A stretch of 64,000 nt of DNA, taken from the NCBI RefSeq assembly GCF_003131185.1, contig NZ_QFFU01000019.1:1-64000 (forward strand), written 5' to 3'. The notes beneath the pieces are model-generated. The model saw nothing but the letters and a program-made list of their open reading frames with translations. It did not search any database and was not told the origin of the DNA. Both the position numbers and the translations under genes were made by a program. The stretch is from Pseudomonas ovata (GTDB lineage: Bacteria; Pseudomonadota; Gammaproteobacteria; Pseudomonadales; Pseudomonadaceae). Below are positions 7,060 to 14,343 of this stretch, piece after piece. Numbering within the stretch: the stretch's first letter is position 1; each line of letters starts with the position of its first letter.

Positions 7060-8727
7060 TCAGGCAGGAAGATCAGGATTTACGGTGTAAAAGGCCGCAC
7101 GTTTTTGCCCATGCTGGACCAGTTGGCAACTGTCTTTAAGGCGTGAGAGCAATTTTTTGGCCTGCTCGTCGCTTAGGCGGCAAAGTTCCTTCACCTCTAC
7201 ACGTTTGATCTTTCCGTGCTGACGCGCGTAGCTCAATACCATCTGTTCGTGTTGAAAGAGCGTGAAACCCGCTTGTCGGGTGTAGGCTGCCTTGTCACCG
7301 GACGCCTGGTACAGGCTGGCCGAGAGCATATAGCTACGACTACGAGTTGCACCATGCGCATCAACCAGGCCTGCTTCTGTCAGTGCTTCCAGTGTCCGTT
7401 TGGCAGAAGACGAATCACGTTGAATATGCCTGGCCAGTTCATCAGCCGTAACGCGTTTGGCGGATCGAAGTGCGCTTAGCGCGATCAGACTGTCGATCGG
7501 AAACGGCGACCCTGTACGACGTTCTTCTTCAAGTACTTTCTGACAAAATGCCAAGTCGGCTGCTGAGGTTGGTAAACGCAATACAACGCTTTGAGCTGTC
7601 GTATAGCCATAGTCCGGTGCCGGACGACCAAACTTGAGCAAGCCACGATAGATTTTGTCGACCCCGCGTCCTGAGCGTTCTACCACGCCGATGCGTTTCA
7701 TTGCGTCGGCGAGGCTCGGATTGCGCGGGCGAGGCTCGGTGACCAATAGATTGTTCAGCGTAACACCGTCGACTAGACCACCTGGATTACTGACCACAAG
7801 AGCATCGTCTTCAAGGCGAACATGCACGGCACCGCGCCCATGGTAGTCACGGTGGACCACCGCGTTGGCTACGGCCTCGCGGAAGGCGCCCATATCGACT
7901 TTGGGCACCGGCACGCGAAACAGACCGACTTGCAATTCTTCTTCAGGGTTATAGGGACGGAAATTGGTTTCCAGCCAGTCCAGTGCCTTGAGTAGTGGAA
8001 AGCGCCGGAACTCATTGAAGTGCACAGCCTGTTGGGCGAGTACCTGAAAGGCAAACTCATGAGTGGGCACCCATTGGCGCAGCGAGGCTTCCCGTCCTAC
8101 CAGCAGCAGTCCTGTAAGCGTCGGGATGCGAGAGCCGTCGGCTTGACGAGCGGTCAGCAGCAAGGCGCCGTCAAGTGCCTCATCATCCAGCTCAAGCAAT
8201 ACCCGGTCGCCGCCGTATTGCTGGACCGCCTGACGCAGTCGCTCGCGCTCCAGAGGGTCCAGATCGGCCAGTGTTGTACCTGCAACGGGTTTGGCAGAGA
8301 CATCGAGCAAGCCAAAGCTGGATAGGCGTGTAGTGCGTTCGTGGGGCAGCATGGCCACGCACTCGGGAGTGCCGTCGTATTTGAGGCGACGCCGTAGATA
8401 GACACCATTGAGCGTGGCCACTTCTCCCGAAAATTTCGGGACATGTATGCGAGCTACCGACACGCCAGACACTTCAAGTGCCTCCACTCGGACATACAGC
8501 GACGGTGAAGTTCGCGCAGCCACCATCGCAGCAAGACCTTCAAGGAACAGATGCTCGTTGTGCAGGCCGGTCGGTGTACCGTTGTCTTCGATCCCCAGCC
8601 ACAACTCTCCGCCTTCGGTGTTGGCAAGGCAGGTCAGGGCCTCGACGAGTTCGCGATCCGGCAGCTTGGCCCGGTCGCTTTTGAATTCGACGGTAAGAGA
8701 CTCAGACAACGGCACAAGGTTACTCAT
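7060..8727 (-). CDS. AlbA_2-domain, RecG-like ATP-binding putative regulator
   Basis: This 555-residue protein has an N-terminal AlbA_2 (Schlafen-related, DUF4325-like) domain: ESLTVEFKSDRAKL, then ALANTEGGELWLGIEDNG-type residues (about 5-120). A GHKL/HATPase_c_4 domain (about 270-390) follows, with REAVANAVVHRDY, SNPGGL and GRGVDKIYR. A C-terminal winged-helix region closes the protein. The architecture is that of COG2865 proteins, annotated as transcriptional regulators or ATP-dependent DNA helicase RecG-related. Such genes are often accessory and some occur in defence islands. No partner gene is adjacent here. The stop codon abuts the iteron array. Confidence 0.8.
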   Translation of the reverse strand: MSNLVPLSESLTVEFKSDRAKLPDRELVEALTCLANTEGGELWLGIEDNGTPTGLHNEHLFLEGLAAMVAARTSPSLYVRVEALEVSGVSVARIHVPKFSGEVATLNGVYLRRRLKYDGTPECVAMLPHERTTRLSSFGLLDVSAKPVAGTTLADLDPLERERLRQAVQQYGGDRVLLELDDEALDGALLLTARQADGSRIPTLTGLLLVGREASLRQWVPTHEFAFQVLAQQAVHFNEFRRFPLLKALDWLETNFRPYNPEEELQVGLFRVPVPKVDMGAFREAVANAVVHRDYHGRGAVHVRLEDDALVVSNPGGLVDGVTLNNLLVTEPRPRNPSLADAMKRIGVVERSGRGVDKIYRGLLKFGRPAPDYGYTTAQSVVLRLPTSAADLAFCQKVLEEERRTGSPFPIDSLIALSALRSAKRVTADELARHIQRDSSSAKRTLEALTEAGLVDAHGATRSRSYMLSASLYQASGDKAAYTRQAGFTLFQHEQMVLSYARQHGKIKRVEVKELCRLSDEQAKKLLSRLKDSCQLVQHGQKRAAFYTVNPDLPA

Positions 8728-8803
8728 GAGCTTGCAGTTCCTGGTAGCGGGGGCACTGGGATCGAAGCCGATTATGACAATACAGGCACGGGCGATATAC
8801 CTC

Positions 8804-9493
8804 TTAGCGCCCCTGCGTCATGTCCACCCGCAGCACTTTCTCCAGCAGCTTGAACCCCTGCACCAGCAGAAACGACATCGCCAGGTAGAACATGCCGGCC
8901 GCGAAGAAGATCTCCACCGGCAGGTAAGTGCGGGCAATGATGGTGCGGGCCATGCCGGTCAGCTCCAGCAGGGTGATGGTGCTGGCCAGGGCGCTGGCCT
9001 TGAGCATCAGGATCACTTCGTTGCTGTAGGCCGGCAGGCCGATGCGTGCGGCACGCGGCAGGATGATGTAGAACAGCGCCTTGTATCTGGACATGCCCAG
9101 GGCGCGGGCGGCTTCGATTTCGCCCGGCGGCACGGCCTGGATGGCGCCGCGCAGGATTTCGGCGATGTAGGCGGCGGTGTGCAGGGTCATGGTGATGACC
9201 GCGCACCAGAACGGGTTGCGCAGGTAGGGCCACAACACGCTCTCGCGCACGGCTTCGAACTGCGCCATGCCGTAGTAGACCAGGAACAGTTGCACCAGCA
9301 GCGGCGTGCCGCGAAAGAAGAAGATGTAGGCGTAGGGCAGGGCGCGCACCGGCAGGTGTTTCGAGGTACGGGCAATGCCCAGCGGGATGGCCAGGATCAG
9401 CCCGGCGATGACCGCGATGGCCACCAGCTCCAGGGTCAGGGTCGCGCCCTGGGCCAGGCGGGGCAGCCACTTGATGATCACTTCCCAGTTCAT
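8804..9493 (-). CDS. amino-acid ABC transporter permease (HisM type)
   Basis: This 229-residue inner-membrane permease has five predicted membrane helices. The EAA loop is seen at GEIEAARALGMSRYKALFYIILP, residues about 130-155, where it contacts the ATPase. The ATG at 9493 overlaps the stop of the HisQ-type gene (ATGA), so the two permeases are translationally coupled. It forms a heterodimer with the 9490-10185 product in a histidine/lysine/arginine/ornithine-type uptake system. Confidence 0.9.
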   Translation of the reverse strand: MNWEVIIKWLPRLAQGATLTLELVAIAVIAGLILAIPLGIARTSKHLPVRALPYAYIFFFRGTPLLVQLFLVYYGMAQFEAVRESVLWPYLRNPFWCAVITMTLHTAAYIAEILRGAIQAVPPGEIEAARALGMSRYKALFYIILPRAARIGLPAYSNEVILMLKASALASTITLLELTGMARTIIARTYLPVEIFFAAGMFYLAMSFLLVQGFKLLEKVLRVDMTQGR

Positions 9494-10185
9494 TGGGCGC
9501 TCCTCGTGAAGCCGCGAGCGGCGCGCTTTTCCAGCAAGTGAATACCGGTCATGGCGATGATGGTCAGGCCCAGGTACATGAAGGCGGCCACCACGTAGAA
9601 GGTGAACGGCTCTTTGGTGACAGTCACGGCGATCTGCGCATGGCGCATGATTTCTTCCAGGCCGATCACCGACACCAGGGCGGTGTCTTTCATCATGACC
9701 ATGAACAGGTTGCCCAGCCCCGGCAGCGCGATGCGCCACATCTGCGGCATGACCACGCGCACGAAGATGCGCGGGCGCGACAGGCCCAGCGCCAGGCCGG
9801 CTTCACGGTGGCCCTTGGGCACGGCGAGGATGGCGCCGCGAAACACTTCGGTGGCGTACGCGCCAAAGCACAGCCCCAGGGCGATGACGCCGGCGGCAAA
9901 GGCGCTCAGTTCCAGCTCCGGCATGCCCAGCCACTGGCCGAGGGCATGCATGGCGTTGATAGTGCCGAAGTAGATCAGCAGCACCCAGAGCAGCTCGGGG
10001 ATGCCGCGCACCAGGGTCGAGTAGGTGCCGCCCAGCCATTGCAGGGCGCGGTTGGACGAGGTCTTGGCCAGTGCGCCGAGCAGGCCCAGCACCAGGCCAA
10101 GGCTCAGGGCGCACACGGCCAACTGGACGGTCATCAGCGCACCCGCCGCAAGGGCCGGGCCGAATCCGTGGAGTTCGAAGTTCAT
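9490..10185 (-). CDS. amino-acid ABC transporter permease (HisQ type)
   Basis: This 231-residue integral membrane protein is homologous in layout to HisQ. It has several hydrophobic helices and an EAA motif at KGHREAGLALGLSRPRIFVR. It is the second subunit of the permease dimer. The order binding protein - HisQ - HisM, with the ATPase gene upstream, matches polar-amino-acid systems. A strong hairpin in the gap before this gene separates it from the binding-protein gene. Confidence 0.9.
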   Translation of the reverse strand: MNFELHGFGPALAAGALMTVQLAVCALSLGLVLGLLGALAKTSSNRALQWLGGTYSTLVRGIPELLWVLLIYFGTINAMHALGQWLGMPELELSAFAAGVIALGLCFGAYATEVFRGAILAVPKGHREAGLALGLSRPRIFVRVVMPQMWRIALPGLGNLFMVMMKDTALVSVIGLEEIMRHAQIAVTVTKEPFTFYVVAAFMYLGLTIIAMTGIHLLEKRAARGFTRSAQ

Positions 10186-10214
10186 GGGGCAGGCTTTTTC
10201 AGGTTCCCGTAAAC

Positions 10215-10244
10215 GAGCACTGCGCCGACAGCGGCGCAGTGCTC
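10215..10244 (-). promoter_or_regulatory. intergenic hairpin between binding-protein and permease genes
   Basis: A perfect 12-bp stem (gagcactgcgcc/ggcgcagtgctc) has a six-base loop and no T run. Such structures in HisJ-like operons protect the upstream mRNA and lower expression of the permease genes. Confidence 0.6.
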
Positions 10245-10257
10245 ACCCGGAAACGGA

Positions 10258-11022
10258 TCAGAGAATGCTGAACGGGAAGTACTTGTCGTTGATCTTCTTG
10301 TAGGTGCCGTCAGCGATGATTTCTTTCAGGGCTACGTTGAGCTTCTCGCGCAGCGGGTCGCCCTTGCGCACGGCGATGCCGACCTTGTCGTTTTCTTCGA
10401 CCGGATTGCCCTTGAACTCGAAGTCCTTGCCCGCGTCGCTCTTGAGCCACTCGTAGCTGACGTACTTGTCGGCCAGGATCGCGTCAGTCCGGCCGGAGGA
10501 CAGGTCGAGGTAGGCGTTTTCCTGGGTGTCGTAGAGGCTGACGGTGACGTCGTCGCCCAGCTTGTCTTCCATCCAGGTGCTGGCGATGGTCGCGCGCTGG
10601 GCGCCGACGGTCTTGCCCTTGATCGAGGCTTTCAGTTCATCGAGGGTGCCGGCCTTGAGCTCGGTCTTTTTCGGCGCGATGAACTGCAGCTTGTTGGAGT
10701 AGTACGGGTCGGTGAAGTCGACGGCCTGCTTGCGCTCGTCGGTGATCGACAGCGACGACACCAGGAAGTCGAACTTCTTGGAGTTGAGTGCCGGAATGAT
10801 GCCGTCCCAGTCAGACGTTACGGCCTGGCATTCGGCCTTGAGCCTGGCGCACAAGGCCATTGCGATTTCGTAGTCGAAGCCCACGACCTGGCCGCTGGCG
10901 TCCTTGTTGTTGAACGGCGGGTAGGCCGCCTCGATTCCGAATTTCAGGGTTTCAGCGAACGCGTTGCCGGTGATTGCCAAAGTGGCAGCGGCGGCCAGCA
11001 GTAACTTCTTGTACGTCTGCAT
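10258..11022 (-). CDS. periplasmic amino-acid-binding protein (HisJ/ArgT type)
   Basis: The 254-residue protein starts with a Sec signal peptide (MQTYKKLLLAAAATLAITGNAFA, cleavage after about residue 23). The mature protein is a type II solute-binding protein: KFGIEAAYPPFNNKD, VGFDYEIAMALC, DWDGIIPALNSKKFD and the family signature SITDERKQAVDFTDPYY. It delivers a cationic amino acid (lysine/arginine/ornithine/histidine class) to the permeases. The exact substrate cannot be told from sequence. It lies 13 bases after the ATPase gene. Confidence 0.9.
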   Translation of the reverse strand: MQTYKKLLLAAAATLAITGNAFAETLKFGIEAAYPPFNNKDASGQVVGFDYEIAMALCARLKAECQAVTSDWDGIIPALNSKKFDFLVSSLSITDERKQAVDFTDPYYSNKLQFIAPKKTELKAGTLDELKASIKGKTVGAQRATIASTWMEDKLGDDVTVSLYDTQENAYLDLSSGRTDAILADKYVSYEWLKSDAGKDFEFKGNPVEENDKVGIAVRKGDPLREKLNVALKEIIADGTYKKINDKYFPFSIL

Positions 11023-11035
11023 GGGTGTTGCTCCG

Positions 11036-11809
11036 TTAGCGGTTGCTCGACATGAATTGTTGACACCTTACCGACCGAGGGGCCTCGAAGACTTGCTGTG
11101 GCGTGCCCTGTTCTTCGACCTGCCCCTGGTGCAGGAAGACTACTTCACTGGAGACCTGGCGGGCGAAATTCATTTCGTGGGTCACCAGCAGCATGGTGCG
11201 GCCTTCTTCGGCCAGGCCGCGGATGACGCTGAGCACTTCCTGGACCATTTCCGGGTCCAGGGCCGAGGTCGGTTCGTCGAACAGGATGACCTTGGGCTGC
11301 ATGGCCAGCGTGCGGGCAATGGCCGCGCGCTGCTGCTGGCCGCCAGACAGCTGGGTCGGGTAGACGTGGCGCTTGTCGGCGATGCCGACCTTGGCCAGCA
11401 GCGCTTCGGCCACCTCGGTGGCTTCGGCCTTGCTCTGGCCGAGCACCCGGCGCGGGGCTTCGATGATGTTGTCGAGCACGCTCATGTGTGGCCAGAGGTT
11501 GAAGTTCTGGAACACAAAGCCGATCTCGCTGCGCATGCGGTTGATCTGCTTGTTGTCGGCTGCGACCAGCTCACCGTTCTTGGCAGCCTTCAGGCGCAGC
11601 TCTTCACCGCCCACCAGGATCTGGCCCTGATGAGGGTTCTCCAGCAGGTTGATGCAGCGCAGCAGGGTGGATTTGCCGGAGCCGGACGAGCCGAGGATCG
11701 AAATCACATCGCCGTCGCGGGCGGTCAGGGAAATGCCTTTGAGTACATCAAGCTTGCCGTAGCGCTTGTGCAGGTTGCGGATTTCCAGGGCGGGCGTGGC
11801 CTCAGCCAT
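11036..11809 (-). CDS. amino-acid ABC transporter ATPase (HisP type)
   Basis: This 257-residue ABC ATPase has Walker A GSSGSGKSTLL (about residues 40-50), Q-loop VFQNFNLWPHMSV, signature LSGGQQQRAAIAR, Walker B VILFDEPTSALDPE and switch His in LLVTHEM. The GSSGSGKSTLLRCINLLE sequence is characteristic of polar-amino-acid importers. It is the first gene of a four-gene minus-strand operon (ATPase, binding protein, HisQ, HisM). Its promoter should lie in 11810-12200, divergent from gabP. Confidence 0.93.
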   Translation of the reverse strand: MAEATPALEIRNLHKRYGKLDVLKGISLTARDGDVISILGSSGSGKSTLLRCINLLENPHQGQILVGGEELRLKAAKNGELVAADNKQINRMRSEIGFVFQNFNLWPHMSVLDNIIEAPRRVLGQSKAEATEVAEALLAKVGIADKRHVYPTQLSGGQQQRAAIARTLAMQPKVILFDEPTSALDPEMVQEVLSVIRGLAEEGRTMLLVTHEMNFARQVSSEVVFLHQGQVEEQGTPQQVFEAPRSVRCQQFMSSNR

Positions 11810-12320
11810 GTGGGGTCCTCATAGATTTTGTGCGCTCCTGCTTGTTGTTGGCAGCCTTCCTGGCGAGGCCAAGCATAGCGCCAAATGTGCCCGTTGCGAC
11901 GGCGTGTCGCATCGATGCAGGAAGGTGTCGCGACAGCCAAAACAAGAAGCGGCGCAACAGGCGGCACCATGCACGAAAAAGGCGCGATGTTGCCAGTTTT
12001 GACCGGTACAGGGAAGCGCCTTTTGGCAGCGGTAACGTTTCAGCACGCACTGTGGCGGGGCGTTTGTTAGCAAGTGTTTCTTTATGGTGCGTTCGCGCAG
12101 AAAAATCCTGGGGTGTTCGGTAACAAATCCTGCACACCCCGTAAAAGATTCTCACCGCCTGATCGTTCCAATCCTGCGTTCATGCCTGATGTTCTCTGAG
12201 CGACGTCGTATTCAGAACATTTTTGGCGCGGATCTTGCGTAAATAATAAAGAACATAGCCGTTGCATACTTTTTACGATGCACGGCAGTGGGTACAGCTC
12301 GTCTCGCAAAGGTGCTTTAA
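11810..12320. other. divergent promoter region between amino-acid ABC operon and gabP
   Basis: A 511-bp gap with no convincing gene. It contains a sigma-54 promoter for gabP (12224-12238). Nothing identifiable could be assigned to the ABC operon side; short open frames here lack ribosome-binding sites. Confidence 0.5.
12224..12238 (+). promoter_or_regulatory. sigma-54 (RpoN) promoter for gabP
   Basis: TGGCGCG-gatc-TTGC matches the -24/-12 consensus with GG and GC exactly 10 bases apart (GG 12225-12226, GC 12237-12238). It lies about 83 bases before the gabP start. RpoN control implies an enhancer-binding activator such as NtrC or an RpoN-type GABA or amino-acid regulator. Confidence 0.7.
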
Positions 12321-13715
12321 ATGAGCCATTCCGAAAATTTCTCAACGCTCGATCAGGGGCTCAAACCCCGGCACATCACCATGCTGTCGATTGCCGGCGT
12401 GATCGGTGCCGGTCTGTTCGTCGGCTCCGGCCACGCCATTGCCGCTGCTGGCCCTGCCGTGCTGCTGGCCTATGCCGCCGCCGGGACCCTGGTGGTGCTG
12501 GTGATGCGCATGCTGGCCGAGATGGCCGTGGCCTCGCCTGACACCGGTTCGTTCTCGACCTACGCCGACCGTGCCATCGGGCACTGGGCCGGGTTCACCA
12601 TCGGTTGGCTGTACTGGTGGTTCTGGGTGCTGGTGATTCCGCTGGAGGCCAACGCCGCCGCCGCGATCCTGCATGCCTGGTGGCCGAACGTGTCGTTCTG
12701 GGTGTACTCGCTGGTCATCACGCTGCTGCTGACGGCCACCAACCTGTTCAGCGTCAAGAACTACGGCGAGTTCGAGTTCTGGTTTGCGCTGATCAAGGTC
12801 TTGTCCATCGTGGCGTTCGTGGGCCTGGGCCTGGCAGCGATCTTCGGCCTGCTGCCGACCAGCCAGGTCAGTGGCGTCGACCACCTGTTCGCCAATGGCG
12901 GCTTCATGCCCAACGGTCTGGGCGCGGTGCTGGCGGCCATTCTGACCACCATGTTCTCGTTCATGGGCACCGAGATCGTCACCATTGCGGCGGCCGAATC
13001 GAAAGACCCGGCCAAGCAGATCACCAAGGCCACCAACTCGGTGATCTGGCGCATCTGCCTGTTCTACCTGGTGTCGATCTTCATCGTCGTGGCGCTGGTG
13101 CCGTGGAACGACCCGACCCTGGCGGCCGTGGGCTCCTACCAGACCGTGCTGGAGCGCATGGGCATCCCCAACGCCAAGATGATCGTCGATGTCATCGTGC
13201 TGATCGCCGTGACCAGCTGCCTGAACTCGGCGCTGTACACCGCCTCGCGCATGCTTTATTCGCTGGGCAAGCGCGGTGACGCACCGGGCGTGGCCAAGCG
13301 CACCACCCAGGCTGGTACGCCGTACTGGGCGGTGATGCTGTCGACCGCTGCTGCCTTTCTGACCGTGATCGCCAACTACATTGCCCCTGAGGCGGTGTTC
13401 GAGTTCCTGCTGGCCAGCTCCGGCGCCATCGCCCTGCTGGTGTACCTGGTGATCGCTGTATCGCAACTGCGCATGCGTCGCCAACTGGTGGCCAGCGGCA
13501 ACCCGCTGACCTTCCGCATGTGGCTGTTCCCGTACCTGACCTGGGCGGTGATCATCTTCATCGTCGGTGTGCTGACCACCATGCTGTTCATGGAAAAACA
13601 CCGCATGGAAATCGTCGCCACCGCGCTGCTGAGCCTGGGCGTGGTCGCCGCCGGCCTGCTGATTGCCCGTCGTCGCAAGGCGGCCGGCAAGGCCGGGGCA
13701 CCGGTTCTCAATTGA
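12321..13715 (+). CDS. gabP: gamma-aminobutyrate permease, APC family
   Basis: This 464-residue, 12-helix amino-acid permease (AAT/APC family) has the conserved start LKPRHITMLSIAGVIGAGLF and GSGHAIAAAGPAVLLAYA, and the family motif SKDPAKQITKATNSVIWRI. The closest fit is Pseudomonas GabP, which imports GABA with protons. A sigma-54 promoter lies upstream, consistent with nitrogen or amino-acid regulation. AAGGTG stands about seven bases before the ATG. Substrate assignment rests on overall resemblance and on gabP occurring near mutY/his in related genomes; another amino acid is possible. Confidence 0.8.
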   Translation: MSHSENFSTLDQGLKPRHITMLSIAGVIGAGLFVGSGHAIAAAGPAVLLAYAAAGTLVVLVMRMLAEMAVASPDTGSFSTYADRAIGHWAGFTIGWLYWWFWVLVIPLEANAAAAILHAWWPNVSFWVYSLVITLLLTATNLFSVKNYGEFEFWFALIKVLSIVAFVGLGLAAIFGLLPTSQVSGVDHLFANGGFMPNGLGAVLAAILTTMFSFMGTEIVTIAAAESKDPAKQITKATNSVIWRICLFYLVSIFIVVALVPWNDPTLAAVGSYQTVLERMGIPNAKMIVDVIVLIAVTSCLNSALYTASRMLYSLGKRGDAPGVAKRTTQAGTPYWAVMLSTAAAFLTVIANYIAPEAVFEFLLASSGAIALLVYLVIAVSQLRMRRQLVASGNPLTFRMWLFPYLTWAVIIFIVGVLTTMLFMEKHRMEIVATALLSLGVVAAGLLIARRRKAAGKAGAPVLN

Positions 13716-13778
13716 GTCGCTGCATTCGCGGCCGGGCGGCGAACCGCTTCAGCCGCGAAGCCCCCTAAAAAGACGAAC

Positions 13779-14270
13779 TCAGCGCCCGCGGCGCTGGCTT
13801 TCGTTGCGCATCACCAACAGGTCCGTCGCTTTCTGATAGTCGTTCTGGAAGGCATCGGTCTCGATCCATTCCAGCGCGGTGTCTTCGTCTTCGTTGTGGA
13901 ACAGGGCGCGGTAGGTAATCAGCAGGCCCATCATGAAGTCGGTGGCCTGCTCGCCATCTTCCTCGGACAGCACCATTTCCAGTACCGGGTACTGGATGAA
14001 CACCGCGCACAGCGCCAGCTGGCTGATGGCTTCGGCGGCGTGCATGGCTTCGAACAGGTCCTCGAAGTCGGCTGGATCAAAGCCGTTCTCGACCAGGTCC
14101 TTGAAGTCGAAGGTGCTGAGGTCGATCTTCACGTCATCGAACGGGTTGTCCACCAGCGGCGAGGCGAACAGCGAGTGCACCAGTGTCTGGGGCTTGCGAC
14201 CGGAGCGGTTCTGCTTGGCCTTGATTTTTGCGCGCTGGGCACGCTTTTGCTGCTTGTCTTGCGAGGCCAT
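13779..14270 (-). CDS. conserved Pseudomonas protein of unknown function
   Basis: This 163-residue protein has a very basic N-terminus (QQKRAQRAKIKAKQNRSGRK), a moderately acidic body rich in Asp/Glu (FDDVKIDLSTFDFKDLVENG) and a helical C-terminus. The basic tail suggests nucleic-acid or ribosome association, but no domain is recognised. The start at 14270 is chosen because the upstream part of the open frame lacks coding character and reaches the pilin operon. It is convergent with gabP. Confidence 0.65.
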   Translation of the reverse strand: MASQDKQQKRAQRAKIKAKQNRSGRKPQTLVHSLFASPLVDNPFDDVKIDLSTFDFKDLVENGFDPADFEDLFEAMHAAEAISQLALCAVFIQYPVLEMVLSEEDGEQATDFMMGLLITYRALFHNEDEDTALEWIETDAFQNDYQKATDLLVMRNESQRRGR

Positions 14271-14343
14271 GAGGGCTGTCCTTGGGCGGCGGTGGGTTGG
14301 GGCGGGTATTGAAACGCAGAGTGCGGAAAAACCCAAGCGCAGA

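Noticed and set aside
8408..9541. 377-residue plus-strand frame opposite the ABC permease genes
   Set aside because: It overlaps two well-supported genes on the other strand and has no recognisable domain.
12082..12345. 87-residue frame in the gabP upstream region
   Set aside because: It covers the sigma-54 promoter and the gabP start, and lacks a ribosome-binding site and homology.
12342..13601. 419-residue minus-strand frame opposite gabP
   Set aside because: Antisense of a highly conserved permease in GC-rich DNA; His/Gln/Arg-rich composition with no domain.
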